Shown: one piece after another, positions 25,299 to 34,304 of the stretch | Position numbering within the stretch: the stretch's first letter is position 1 | How the letters are laid out: each line of letters starts with the position of its first letter | From: Syntrophorhabdaceae bacterium | GTDB lineage: Bacteria; Desulfobacterota; Syntrophorhabdia; Syntrophorhabdales; Syntrophorhabdaceae | Assembly: GCA_036504895.1 (NCBI GenBank) | Contig: DASXUJ010000088.1 | Location: 1-64,000, forward strand | Reading direction: 5' to 3' | DNA length: 64,000 nucleotides | Notes under the pieces: generated by a model | Seen by the model: only the letters and a program-made list of their open reading frames with translations | Database searches by the model: none | What the model was told of the DNA's origin: nothing | Made by a program: the position numbers and the translations under genes

Positions 25299-25852
25299 TG
25301 CGACGATGCCCCCGGCCCCCTCAGCTCGTCTTCAAAAAGAGTGAAGGGTGTATCCGGCAAAGGCACCTGCTCTTCGCACCGGACCACGGCTTCCGCAGCC
25401 CAGTAACAGGTATTCTCGTTGACCAGCCTCAGGGGGACCATTCGGTAAATATATCCGCTGCAATTAAACTCCGGCAGGGGCCCCGATTTCATTAAGGCCT
25501 CGTCGGGACTGCGCTTGATCAGCTCTAAGTCATATCCGCAGTTGAAGACCGGGGTTCTCCGCTCGAGGACCCTGAATTTCTTTTCCCCCAGTAGTTTGAG
25601 GTACTCCACGTGCAATTGGTCCGGATGAAGGTCCACGCTGGGAAGGGCCACCACGTTCCCCGATTCCATGCCGGGCTTATAGGTGCGTGACTCATGGGAA
25701 TAGAGGTAACAGACTCGTTCGATGAGGTAGGGCTGGACCACGGCGAAGGAGGCCTTTCCCACATAGCATTGGCCGCCGAAGGCAAAAGAGAAAAACCCGG
25801 AGATAAAGATGAGAGACGGAACCAGGGCGCCGATGCCCTTAGGATTGAACAT
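25295..25852 (-). CDS. Exported Cys-containing protein of unknown function
   Basis: The 185-aa protein has an N-terminal hydrophobic export segment (about 8-26, ending AFGG). The mature part holds at least six Cys (QCYVG, ERVCYLY, FNCGYD, FNCSGY, NTCYW, VRCEEQ), suggesting disulfides in the periplasm. No family is recognised. It overlaps the GH9 gene by 4 bases and the methyltransferase gene by 14 bases, so the three are translationally coupled. Confidence 0.7.
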   Translation of the reverse strand: MFNPKGIGALVPSLIFISGFFSFAFGGQCYVGKASFAVVQPYLIERVCYLYSHESRTYKPGMESGNVVALPSVDLHPDQLHVEYLKLLGEKKFRVLERRTPVFNCGYDLELIKRSPDEALMKSGPLPEFNCSGYIYRMVPLRLVNENTCYWAAEAVVRCEEQVPLPDTPFTLFEDELRGPGASSQ

Positions 25853-26576
25853 TTTGTCTCACTCCCGTCACCGCGTCCCGGCGCACCGGGGCCGCTTCTT
25901 TTGTTGCCACGAGGATACAATCGGTTTCATTGGCATCGACCTTTCCCAGACTTAGAAGTTTTAGAAGCATGCCCGCTCCGGAAAAAAAGAAGTCGACGGT
26001 CCGGAAACGATCACGCCAATTCTTCTGGACCGGTCCCTCGTAGAGGCGAAAATAATTTACAAGAAATCCCTGGGCCTCTAAGAATTTTTTTAGGTGTCGG
26101 GGCTCGATAAAGGGGCGGACATAGGTGGGGAACTGCCCGTCGCCCTCCCGGTCGCCCATGACCACACGGTAAAATAGGACGTGGAACCAGTAGGGCGTGA
26201 ACTTGGTCACCAGTCCCTTCACGGAGAGGAGGTTCGGGAATGCGAGAATAAGGACCCCTTGTTCTTTCAGGGTTTTTGTGAAATTCATCACTGCTTTTTC
26301 GGGTCTCGACAGGTGCTCCAGCACGTTCCAGCAGATGACCGCATCAAAAGTCGCCTCGGGCAGGGGATAGGTTTCAAGATCGCCCACTATCCTTTCCTGG
26401 ATAGAAGAGTTTCTTTCCAGCCGTTGCGCGGAGATGTCGATGCCCACTGTTTTCTCCGTTCCCCTGATGCGGATGTGGCTCATGGAGCCGCATCCCGCTT
26501 CGAGGAGGACCAGGGGTGGCTTATCTTTAAAGATATTCCCGAGGAGACCCTCCAGCTCGCTGAGTTGCTTTTCCAT
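25839..26576 (-). CDS. SAM-dependent methyltransferase in EPS cluster
   Basis: The 245-aa protein is a class I methyltransferase: motif I LLEAGCGSMSHI, acidic strand end VGIDISAQ, then DAVICWNVLEHL and LKEQGVLILAFPN. It may methylate a sugar of the repeat unit or a biosynthetic intermediate; the substrate is unknown. The C-terminal half has a hydrophobic stretch (PYWFHVLFYRVV) seen in such EPS-linked enzymes. It is part of the tightly packed minus-strand run. Confidence 0.82.
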   Translation of the reverse strand: MEKQLSELEGLLGNIFKDKPPLVLLEAGCGSMSHIRIRGTEKTVGIDISAQRLERNSSIQERIVGDLETYPLPEATFDAVICWNVLEHLSRPEKAVMNFTKTLKEQGVLILAFPNLLSVKGLVTKFTPYWFHVLFYRVVMGDREGDGQFPTYVRPFIEPRHLKKFLEAQGFLVNYFRLYEGPVQKNWRDRFRTVDFFFSGAGMLLKLLSLGKVDANETDCILVATKEAAPVRRDAVTGVRQNVQS

Positions 26577-26599
26577 GGGATTCCTTTCCTCTCCCGCCC

Positions 26600-27214
26600 C
26601 TATTGGGAATTCCTTATCTTAAATCTTTTGAGCCGTATCCGGATATACCACCATTGAAGAGGACTCAATAGAGAAGTATACACGGGTTTCGCCCCGTTGG
26701 ACAGATAGAAGCTGAGCGCGGCCAACCGGAACGGATCGCTGGTGAGATAGACGGCATCATAATGCTCCCGGCCGAAATAGGCGAGGGTGCGGAAGCAAAG
26801 GGGGTAGGAAAGACCTTTGCCGCGATGAGCGGGCTTGATGATAAACCACATGCCCATCCCGATCTTCTTTCCCTTGGCTGATGCGTCACACGCGCTGAAA
26901 CAGCCCGTGAGCTCCTTTCCCCACCATACCCCCGAGGCGGAATCAGGGGTCGCCAGGCGATTGAAAATCTCTTCCCTTATCCTTTCGGCCGTCCAGACAC
27001 CGAAATTGCCGTCCGAGTTGAGAAGGCTCGCCCATGCTTCAGCGTCGGCCTCCCGGTCAGGTGAACGGAGGGAATAGCCGTCCGGCGCCGTCCATTCTCT
27101 CCGGGACAACTCCGCAAGAAGGTCCATTGAGAAAGTGAATTTCACCTGCCGCTGGTAAAACAGGGAAAAAACATTCCTGGTCAAAACCATCAGCCGTGCG
27201 GTTTTACGAGGCAT
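26600..27214 (-). CDS. GNAT-type N-acyltransferase
   Basis: The 204-aa protein (start MPRKTAR at 27214, overlapping the flippase gene by 11 bases) has a GNAT-like fold in its C-terminal half: IGMGMWFIIKPAHRGKGLSYPL contains the R-G-x-G-L acetyl-CoA loop. The C-terminus has Trp/Arg-rich basic residues. It could acetylate an amino sugar made by the DegT aminotransferase of this cluster; that link is inference. An in-frame start at 27262 would lie deep inside the flippase gene. Confidence 0.68.
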   Translation of the reverse strand: MPRKTARLMVLTRNVFSLFYQRQVKFTFSMDLLAELSRREWTAPDGYSLRSPDREADAEAWASLLNSDGNFGVWTAERIREEIFNRLATPDSASGVWWGKELTGCFSACDASAKGKKIGMGMWFIIKPAHRGKGLSYPLCFRTLAYFGREHYDAVYLTSDPFRLAALSFYLSNGAKPVYTSLLSPLQWWYIRIRLKRFKIRNSQ

Positions 27215-28643
27215 AACGCACCTTGAGCTTGGACGCAACTTCACCGAGAAGGCGAATGGCATTCCACGGGAACACCTTCAAAATGAATATGAGCGCCCCA
27301 TAGACCACCACGCCTGCGGCCACGTTAAGGAAAAGATGGTCGTCTCCCAGGGGACGGAAATAGAGAATCCCCAGAAGGGTAAGGTTTGCGCCCGCGATCT
27401 TCACCCACGGAGCTGCCTGGAAAGGGTTACCCACATGACGGATCACAAAGACCAGGGTAGTGGAGCTCAAGAATACCTCGCACAGGAGCAGTGCCCATGC
27501 AGAACCTACGAAACTGTACTGCGGAATCCAGAGATAGTTGAGGAGAATGCTTATCACGGCGGCTGCCGCGGTATTCCAGTATGCAAAGTGGACGACGCTC
27601 ATCGAAAGGACCACGGCCGACATGAAGAGCGACAGGAAGACGAGCATGCCCGCCCACATCAGAATGGCTAAGGACGGGGCCGCGGGAACAAAGCTCTCAC
27701 CGAAGATAGTCCTGATCAGGACGGGGGCCAGGAAGGTCATCAGTATGGCGAAAGAGACCCCGAAAATCCCCACAAGCTCCATAATCATTACGGATATTCG
27801 TTTGAGCGAGGCGAGATCATGCATGGCCTTGGCGGAGAGTATGGGTATAAAGGGGCCCACGAGAATCGCCCCGGCCATGACAAATATCTCGAAGAATCGG
27901 TAGGAAGCATTGAACATGCCTACGGCGAAGTCGGATTTCATGGCTGCGAGCATGAATATGGGCACCCTGCCGCTCACGATCGTAAAGAATGCAGAGACCC
28001 CCAGGGGAACGGCAAGGACCAATATCTGCTTCATCCGTGCCGGCTCGATGACGAAAGAAGGCTTTATCAGCCTGGAGGTAAAATAATAGGCGGAGACGCC
28101 GTACACTATGTTCGCGATCAGGAACGCGAGGACGACGGAGAGAAGGTCGCCGGAGAACCCCAGGGCCAAGAGGGAGAGGAGCAGGTAGACTGCCCCGTAG
28201 AGAAGGGACGAGTACATGGAGAGCCAGGGCCTTCTGTGCACCTGGAAGACAGGCTCGAAAAACCTGGCGGAGAGGAAGGGTATAAAAAGGGAGCCGATGA
28301 GAAGGACCAAAAAGAGGTCCTTTCTCATCATGTACCCCGCGATGACCGCAATTGCCACCGATATCAGGCTGAACGCGGTCTTCAGCACGAGAAAGTTTCC
28401 CCAATAGGATTTCTTGTCTCCCTGAACCTGGGCGATATCCTTTCCCAGTACGGAGGTCATGCCGAAATCGGCAAATTGGGTGAAGACGTTCAGAAATGTG
28501 ATCACGTAGGAGTAACGGCCGAAGAATTCCGTCCCTCCCGCCCGTGCAATAAGGACGAAGATGGAGAAATTGACCCCGAAGGTGCACAAACGCCCCACCG
28601 ATTGTGCGATCAGGTTGGTGAGATATTGTCGCGCCGTGCTCAT
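27204..28643 (-). CDS. Polysaccharide flippase (Wzx-like, MATE/MOP superfamily)
   Basis: The 479-aa protein has 12-14 hydrophobic segments and the N-terminus NLIAQSVGRLCTFGVNFSIF followed by GTEFFGRYSY, typical of lipid-linked oligosaccharide flippases. It moves the undecaprenyl-linked repeat unit to the periplasmic face. It lies between a glycosyltransferase gene (12 bases upstream) and the GNAT gene. Confidence 0.9.
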   Translation of the reverse strand: MSTARQYLTNLIAQSVGRLCTFGVNFSIFVLIARAGGTEFFGRYSYVITFLNVFTQFADFGMTSVLGKDIAQVQGDKKSYWGNFLVLKTAFSLISVAIAVIAGYMMRKDLFLVLLIGSLFIPFLSARFFEPVFQVHRRPWLSMYSSLLYGAVYLLLSLLALGFSGDLLSVVLAFLIANIVYGVSAYYFTSRLIKPSFVIEPARMKQILVLAVPLGVSAFFTIVSGRVPIFMLAAMKSDFAVGMFNASYRFFEIFVMAGAILVGPFIPILSAKAMHDLASLKRISVMIMELVGIFGVSFAILMTFLAPVLIRTIFGESFVPAAPSLAILMWAGMLVFLSLFMSAVVLSMSVVHFAYWNTAAAAVISILLNYLWIPQYSFVGSAWALLLCEVFLSSTTLVFVIRHVGNPFQAAPWVKIAGANLTLLGILYFRPLGDDHLFLNVAAGVVVYGALIFILKVFPWNAIRLLGEVASKLKVRYAS

Positions 28644-28655
28644 ATCCGGGAGAGA

Positions 28656-29663
28656 TTACCAGACCTCTCCGTCCATGACCCTCGTATAGAGCTCGACATA
28701 ATCCCGGGCCATGCGGGCGTCTGAAAAATGCTCCTCCGCGTAAGCCCGGCAGTCCTGGGGCCTCACCTCGTCTATCCGACCGACCGCGGACCTCAGGCTC
28801 TCGACGGAATTACAGAGAAAGCCGTTGACCCCGTGCACAATCTGCTCCGGCACGCCCCCTTCGGCAAATCCTATCACCGGGGTACCCGATGCGAAAGCCT
28901 CGAGCACCACCAGGGGGAAGGCATCAAACCAACGGGGCGTCTGAATGAGGGCCCGTGCATCCCGAAGGTATTTGTTGGTGCCCTGTATCTCGCCGATATA
29001 GGAGACATTGGGAGAGAACCAGAGGAGCGGCTTCAAGACCGTATGATAGTAGAGCTTGTCTTCAATGTTTCCCGCGATCAGCAATTTTTCGGGTATTCTT
29101 CTGAAGGCCAGGGCCGCGAGGTGCTGCGCCTTATATCTCGCAATCTTCGAGATATGGATGAAATAATCCTTTTTATCATAACTGTAGTCATACTTGTCCA
29201 GTTCCAGTCCGTATTGCACGTACCGGGTGGCGCCTCCGCATTGCCTTGCATGGGCCGCGCTGCATGCCACCAGGTTTTGCCTCCTGTAATCGGGCGCCGG
29301 GGGAATGCAGGTGGAGATCACGGAAGGGATCTCCGGGTGCCTCAGGACAAAGAGGTTCTGAAAAGACCAGTCGTGGATCACGTCCACCGGGTTCGCCCTC
29401 AGGTACTCCTCCATGGCCGCACAGAGAGGCTCTTCCGATATGACATCCGACGGCCGCCTGATGCCGCTCGGGGCCTTGGAAGGATCGTATCCCGGCACCT
29501 CCACCGTCTTTCCCGAGCAGTAGCTGCCGGGGATGGCGAAAAGGGTGACATCATGACCCGCCTTTACGAGGCCCTCGACGAGAGTATAGACGACCCGCTC
29601 TATGCCTCCATATCCATCGGGAGGCGTTTTTTTAAATACGATCGAGACGACGGCGATCTTCAT
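28656..29663 (-). CDS. Glycosyltransferase, GT4 family
   Basis: The 335-aa protein has the GT-B N-terminal pattern PDGYGGIERVVYTLVEGL...GHDVTLFA and the C-terminal EAFASGTPVIGFAEGGVPE nucleotide-sugar site. The middle shows YFIHISKIARYKAQHLA, resembling the donor-binding start of the second domain. It is a cytosolic or membrane-associated sugar transferase of the repeat-unit pathway. The upstream aminotransferase gene ends one base before its start. Confidence 0.88.
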   Translation of the reverse strand: MKIAVVSIVFKKTPPDGYGGIERVVYTLVEGLVKAGHDVTLFAIPGSYCSGKTVEVPGYDPSKAPSGIRRPSDVISEEPLCAAMEEYLRANPVDVIHDWSFQNLFVLRHPEIPSVISTCIPPAPDYRRQNLVACSAAHARQCGGATRYVQYGLELDKYDYSYDKKDYFIHISKIARYKAQHLAALAFRRIPEKLLIAGNIEDKLYYHTVLKPLLWFSPNVSYIGEIQGTNKYLRDARALIQTPRWFDAFPLVVLEAFASGTPVIGFAEGGVPEQIVHGVNGFLCNSVESLRSAVGRIDEVRPQDCRAYAEEHFSDARMARDYVELYTRVMDGEVW

Positions 29664-29664
29664 T

Positions 29665-30897
29665 TTAATTCGCCTCGCTCATGACTTTCCGGAATGCCCG
29701 GATCACGTCCTCTACGTCTGTCGGGGAAAGGGCCGGGGAAAGGGGGAGGCTGATGGTCCTGTCCCCGATCCGCTCCGCATTCGGGAACTCGCCCTCTTTC
29801 CAGCCATAGGTCTTCCGGTAGTAGGGATGACGATGGATGGGGATATAATGGACCCCCGTCCCTATGTTTTCCGCGGTGAGGGCATTGAGCACCCAGTCGC
29901 GGCTCCTCCCCAGGCGGTCGATATCGATGAGCGGGGTGTAGAGGTGATAGGCGTGGCGCGTCTCTTCCTCCACCGGCGCCGGCACGGTACAGGCGAGGTC
30001 GGCGAAGCTTCTGTTATAGGTATCCCATATGTCCCTGCGCTTCTCCCAGTAGGGCTCGATCCTCTTCAACTGCTCCACCCCTATGGCGGCGGTTATGTCG
30101 GGCATATTGTACTTGAAGCCCGCGAAGACCACGTCGTAATGCTTGTACCCCTCGTCGGAAAACCTTTTCCACGCATCCTTGCTCATGCCGTGAAGGCCGA
30201 GGACTTTTACGGTCGAGGCGATCCTCTCGTCGTCCGTCACGATCATTCCCCCTTCGCCGGTAATGATATTTTTGGTGACATAGAAGCTGAAACAGCCGAT
30301 ATCGCCAAAGCTGCCCGATTTCTCGCCCCTGTATTCCGATTCGATCGCATGGGCGCAATCCTCGATGATCATGAGGTTATAGCGTTTCGCGATCCTCCGT
30401 ATGGGGTCCATATCACAGCAACGGCCCGCGAAATGGACGACGAGGATGGCCTTTGTTTTCGCCGTGATCTTCTCCTCTATGAGAGAAGGCGAGATATTCA
30501 TGGATGGGAGATCGCAATCGACGAGCACGGGGGTGGCGCCGCTGTGAATGATGGCATTGACCGTCGCGCAGAAGGTCATGGTGGTGGTGATCACCTCGTC
30601 GCCCGGCCCTACTCCGCTCGCCAGCAGGGAGAGATGGAGGGCCGCAGTGCACGAGTTGACCGCCACGGCGAAGCGCTTTCCCTTGTAGGCGGCAAAATCT
30701 TCCTCGAACTGATGGGCCAGGGGCCCCGTGCCGATCCAACGGCTTTTCAGGCAGGCGACCACCCGGTTGATCTCCGATTTTTCGATGAGGGGCGCCCCGA
30801 AGACGAGGAACTTCCCTTTTCGACGGGCAGGGGTCCCTCCATAGAGGGCCAGTTTCGTACTCGTCTTATTGTTCTTCTTATTTGCGGCGCATTTCAT
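29665..30897 (-). CDS. DegT/DnrJ/EryC1/StrS-type sugar aminotransferase
   Basis: This PLP enzyme makes 3- or 4-amino sugars from nucleotide keto-sugars. The 410-aa protein (start MKCAANK at 30897, overlapping the glycosyltransferase gene by 20 bases) shows VNSCTAALHLSLLA, EDCAHAIESEYRG and the PLP-lysine block CFSFYVTKNIITGEGGM. The C-terminal part has the conserved HYIPIHRHPYYRK. It would supply an amino sugar for the polymer. A reading from 30987 lies inside the upstream gene and is rejected. Confidence 0.9.
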   Translation of the reverse strand: MKCAANKKNNKTSTKLALYGGTPARRKGKFLVFGAPLIEKSEINRVVACLKSRWIGTGPLAHQFEEDFAAYKGKRFAVAVNSCTAALHLSLLASGVGPGDEVITTTMTFCATVNAIIHSGATPVLVDCDLPSMNISPSLIEEKITAKTKAILVVHFAGRCCDMDPIRRIAKRYNLMIIEDCAHAIESEYRGEKSGSFGDIGCFSFYVTKNIITGEGGMIVTDDERIASTVKVLGLHGMSKDAWKRFSDEGYKHYDVVFAGFKYNMPDITAAIGVEQLKRIEPYWEKRRDIWDTYNRSFADLACTVPAPVEEETRHAYHLYTPLIDIDRLGRSRDWVLNALTAENIGTGVHYIPIHRHPYYRKTYGWKEGEFPNAERIGDRTISLPLSPALSPTDVEDVIRAFRKVMSEAN

Positions 30898-31828
30898 GTC
30901 GTATATTCTCCCGCTCCAGAGCTTTATATATCTTCCTGTAGAACATGAGGGATAGATTTTCGTCTGACTTTGAGAGCCGCCGCGCAAGAAACAGCATCAA
31001 AGGAATGGTCCTTCTGTTGACCAGGATGCCCGCGGCCAGGTATTTAAGCCTTTTCTTCGCCGGCAGCCCGAGATAAAAACCGACGGAGGCGAGCTCGTCC
31101 TTCAGGTGGGGCGATTTCTTGTACCAAAGGGCGAGTGTTTTCCCGCTCAGTTTCCCAAGCTCGAGATAGGACGTCTCCGTGAGGTGGTGGTAGTGGTAGC
31201 CGAGCGCCTCCGGCTTGTACATGATCCTGAGACCGTGGTGGGACAGCCTCTCGGCCAGCTCGACATCGTCGTTGTAGCGGAGACTCTCGTCAAAAAGGCC
31301 GTATTTCTCGAGAAATGTCTTCTTTACCGATATATTGCACGTGAAGAAGGCGTGCCAGTCCAGCTCCGTACGGCCCTTCCACAGGTCAAAGGCGGTATCG
31401 AGGTGCAATTTGGCGAATAAAGAGGGCGGCATATCGGGTGACATGGTGATCCTCCCGAGGACCGCCACATTTTCGGCCGGATATTCCCTATGGCACGCGA
31501 GATGGGTCTCCAGTACCCCCGGGGTCGCCACGGTATCGTCGTTGAAAAAGAAGAGTATCGGTCCGGCCGCGTGGCGGATCGCATTATTGCGGGCGGCATT
31601 CTGGCCGCTGTTCGGCTGACGGAGGTAGAGCAGGTTGGGAAACACCTCCTCCTGAAAGCGTCTCGCCCTTTGGCCTGTATCGTCCCCGGATCCGTCGTCG
31701 GCCACGATCACCTGAAAATCCGCGAGGGGAAGGGTCTGCTTCGAGAGGGCGTCAAGGCATTTTTCGAGTATCTCGGCCCGGTTATAGGTGGGAATGATCA
31801 CGGTGGCAAGGATATTCCGGTCGGACAT
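30878..31828 (-). CDS. Glycosyltransferase, GT2 family
   Basis: The 316-aa protein begins with the GT-A pattern VIIPTYNRAEILEKCLDAL and has VIVADDGSGDDT, then FFNDDTVATPGVL as the DxD-like metal site, and ESLRYNDDVELAERL as the catalytic-base region. The basic C-terminus has no clear membrane helix. Its ATG overlaps the stop of the 36-codon ORF at 31828-31938 by one base (TAATG). Confidence 0.88.
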   Translation of the reverse strand: MSDRNILATVIIPTYNRAEILEKCLDALSKQTLPLADFQVIVADDGSGDDTGQRARRFQEEVFPNLLYLRQPNSGQNAARNNAIRHAAGPILFFFNDDTVATPGVLETHLACHREYPAENVAVLGRITMSPDMPPSLFAKLHLDTAFDLWKGRTELDWHAFFTCNISVKKTFLEKYGLFDESLRYNDDVELAERLSHHGLRIMYKPEALGYHYHHLTETSYLELGKLSGKTLALWYKKSPHLKDELASVGFYLGLPAKKRLKYLAAGILVNRRTIPLMLFLARRLSKSDENLSLMFYRKIYKALERENIRHEMRRK

Positions 31829-31938
31829 TATTTATCTCTCTCCGGGAATTTTGTGCGCGGGTCGTGTGCTTCCTTCTCCCACGTGAGGGCGCGATTATAA
31901 CCGGTGCGTATCATCCTGATCTCACGCTCAATGGTCAC
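31828..31938 (-). CDS. Possible 36-aa small protein between two glycosyltransferases
   Basis: A GTG-started 36-codon frame exactly fills the gap between the two neighbouring glycosyltransferase genes. It overlaps the upstream gene by 11 bases and the downstream ATG by one base (TAATG). AAGGAAG lies about 7 bases before the GTG. The product is charged (begins [18 protein letters not shown]) with no hydrophobic segment. The tiling is what a coupled operon gene would show, but it could be only a re-initiation bridge. Confidence 0.4.
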   Translation of the reverse strand: MTIEREIRMIRTGYNRALTWEKEAHDPRTKFPERDK

Positions 31939-33052
31939 GGGACACTTCCTTCATGATTTCAAGCATTTTCATCGCGGTCTTATCCCAGCCGAACTTCTTC
32001 GCCTGTTGAAATCCCTTCGCCCTCATCTCCGATTTTAGCGCGTCATTGGAGACCACGCGGAAAATCGCGTCACCCAGACCCTTCACATCGAGGGGGTCGA
32101 GGAGTATGCCCGCATCTCCCACCACTTCCGGCAGGGAGGTGAGGTCGGAGCTTATTACCGGACATCCCGAAGACATGGCCTCGAGACAGGGGAGCCCGAA
32201 ACCTTCATATAGGGAAGGATAGACAAAGACATCTGCAAGGCCGTAGAAGAGGGGAAGGTGCTCCTCGGGCAGGAACCCGGTGAAAATGAGCTCGTTTTTC
32301 CAGGGTGAACGGCTGATCTCCTCCATCTCGTCAGGGGGCAGGAAATCCCTGACGCCTCCCACCACCAGCTGGTGGGGGATTCCTTTTTCCGTTTTCAACG
32401 CCCCGTAGGCGGCAACGAGGCTCCTCAAGTTCTTCCTCTTATTGAGCCTTCCCACGTAGAGTATGTACTCCCCTGTGACCCCGTAGCTTTTCACCACTGC
32501 CCGGGCAGCCTCTCTATCCTCGAGGGGCTTGAAAAGGGGCCCCGCGCCGTTATACCCCACCTCGACATGATCGGGCGGCACATGATAATTCCTGACGATG
32601 TCCTCTTTCGAAAATTCGGAGACGGTCATCACCTTGAAGGCCCGTCTCACATTATGGGGGATAAGGATCTGGTCCTTCACCCTTTCGAAGGCGGTGAAAC
32701 ATTCCGGGATGGCAAGAAAAGAAAGGTCATGGACCGTGAGGATAAGTTTTCCCCTGAAAAAAGGAGGGCCGTAATAATTCGCATGAAGAATGTCGATCCG
32801 GTCCTTATAGGTCATAAGGCCCATACGAAGCATTCTGACGGGCGGCGACCCCGCCCCCAAAGAGCGGAGGCTTACGTGGGGATAGGAATCGAAGGTCCTG
32901 TAATAAGCATACGCGGAATCGGTCACGTAGAGGAGATAGGCGTTCGTTCTGTCGAGGGAGACGAGCCTCTCCACGAGGTTCCTCATATACGTACAGTTTC
33001 CCGTACCCTCTCTCTCCGCCAGATGAAAATCGATCCCTATCCTCATATGCAT
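31928..33052 (-). CDS. Glycosyltransferase, GT4 family
   Basis: The 374-aa protein is mannosyltransferase-like: [20 protein letters not shown] at the start, the [17 protein letters not shown] donor-site start, and [20 protein letters not shown] with the conserved Glu pair near the C-terminus. A GLPCLEAM-type motif is typical of enzymes using GDP- or UDP-sugars. The 182-base gap upstream has no certain gene. Confidence 0.9.
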   Translation of the reverse strand: MHMRIGIDFHLAEREGTGNCTYMRNLVERLVSLDRTNAYLLYVTDSAYAYYRTFDSYPHVSLRSLGAGSPPVRMLRMGLMTYKDRIDILHANYYGPPFFRGKLILTVHDLSFLAIPECFTAFERVKDQILIPHNVRRAFKVMTVSEFSKEDIVRNYHVPPDHVEVGYNGAGPLFKPLEDREAARAVVKSYGVTGEYILYVGRLNKRKNLRSLVAAYGALKTEKGIPHQLVVGGVRDFLPPDEMEEISRSPWKNELIFTGFLPEEHLPLFYGLADVFVYPSLYEGFGLPCLEAMSSGCPVISSDLTSLPEVVGDAGILLDPLDVKGLGDAIFRVVSNDALKSEMRAKGFQQAKKFGWDKTAMKMLEIMKEVSRDH

Positions 33053-33234
33053 TCTTTCTCTGTTTTATTTATCGGATAAGAGGGGAAAAACGTAAGAGCC
33101 GCCGTCGGTGCGGTTTTCTTCCGCTCCCCGTGCGCGCATCAGGAGTGTGACCTTCGGGTGAGGCGGGTGCATGGGCCTTCCCTTCACGGCCGGCCCGGCA
33201 ATCCGGCTCAAAGAAAGACCGCCTACGCTCCCCT

Positions 33235-34212
33235 TCATTCCTTTTTGAAAAAGGCGCTATCGGCGGGATGGCGGAACATGTGGGTGAGGAGGTATCCGGC
33301 ATAGGCGCCCATCATCCGTGCTTTCCTCCTGCTCATATCTCTCCCCTGTCTCAGGTTATGGAGGCGGTAAAGCAGGAATCTGCCCAGGTATCCCCAGGCG
33401 AGGATAACGTCGAAGAGAAAGGCGGTATGGCCCCCGTGGTACGTTCGGTACAGCCTGCGAAGATTTTCGAGCCAGACCGGGGAAATACGCTCCTCAACAC
33501 CACGGTCCGCACTCCCGCCCTGGAGATGCACGATCTTAAGGCGAGGCAGATAACAAATCCGGTACCCGAAAGACCTGATGCGGCAGCCCCACTCCACATC
33601 CTCGGCATACATGAAGATCCCTTCGTTCAGAAGACCCGTGACGGGCAGTATGGACCTTCTCACGAGGAGATCGGCCCCGCATATCCAGTCCACGTCAAGC
33701 TCATTGCCGCCCGGGTTGCCGTTGAGAAAGAGGCCCTTGCATCGGCGAGGCCATACTCTGGAGAGGAAAAAGGCAAAATTGAAGGCGGTGATCAGCCCCG
33801 GCTTGAAGCCTGCGTCTCCTACCTGGCGGCTGCCGTCGGGAAAGACGAGACCACAACCGCTCGCACCCACATCCGCCGAGCGGTCCATGAATGCTATCCA
33901 GTTCTTGAATATCGCAGGATCGGGTATTATCGTATCCGGGTTGAGGAGAAGGAGATATTCCCCTTTCGCCTCCCGGATCGCCCGGTTATTTGCCTTCGCG
34001 AACCCCTCGTTCGATTCATTTTGTATGAACCGTACTCCCCCGAACTGCGCTACAGCCGCTGCCGTGCCGTCGGTGGAGGCATTGTCCACCACGATTATCT
34101 CATGGGGTACCCCCACATCATCCCGCGTAACGGAGGCGAGGCAGTCGGCAACAAAATTCTCGGTGTTCCAGGTAACTATTATTATCGAGAGCTTAAGGAA
34201 ATCATTTCTCAC
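33235..34212 (-). CDS. Glycosyltransferase, GT2 family (rhamnosyltransferase-like)
   Basis: The 325-aa protein has LSIIIVTWNTENFVADCLAS at its front, IIVVDNASTDGT, LLLLNPDTIIPDPA (the DxD equivalent) and FMYAEDVEWGCRIRSFGY, the WbbL-like signature. I place the start at GTG 34212, just before the GT-A fold. A longer frame to 34539 would add ~109 residues of low-complexity sequence overlapping the ligase gene and is probably not translated. The ribosome-binding site is weak. The C-terminus holds a hydrophobic segment that may anchor it to the membrane. Confidence 0.88.
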   Translation of the reverse strand: MRNDFLKLSIIIVTWNTENFVADCLASVTRDDVGVPHEIIVVDNASTDGTAAAVAQFGGVRFIQNESNEGFAKANNRAIREAKGEYLLLLNPDTIIPDPAIFKNWIAFMDRSADVGASGCGLVFPDGSRQVGDAGFKPGLITAFNFAFFLSRVWPRRCKGLFLNGNPGGNELDVDWICGADLLVRRSILPVTGLLNEGIFMYAEDVEWGCRIRSFGYRICYLPRLKIVHLQGGSADRGVEERISPVWLENLRRLYRTYHGGHTAFLFDVILAWGYLGRFLLYRLHNLRQGRDMSRRKARMMGAYAGYLLTHMFRHPADSAFFKKE

Positions 34213-34304
34213 AGGTAAGTTCGCGGGATTGCGCTTAAGCGGGGAGAGGACGCACCACAGCAGGTCCCCAATGGCGGAGGCCGGGCGCGGTATCGGGGAA
34301 AGGC

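Noticed and set aside
33065-33172. 35-codon ORF between two glycosyltransferase genes
   Set aside because: It has an ATG and a passable AAGGGAAGG, but no overlap with neighbours and no recognisable sequence; not enough to call a gene.
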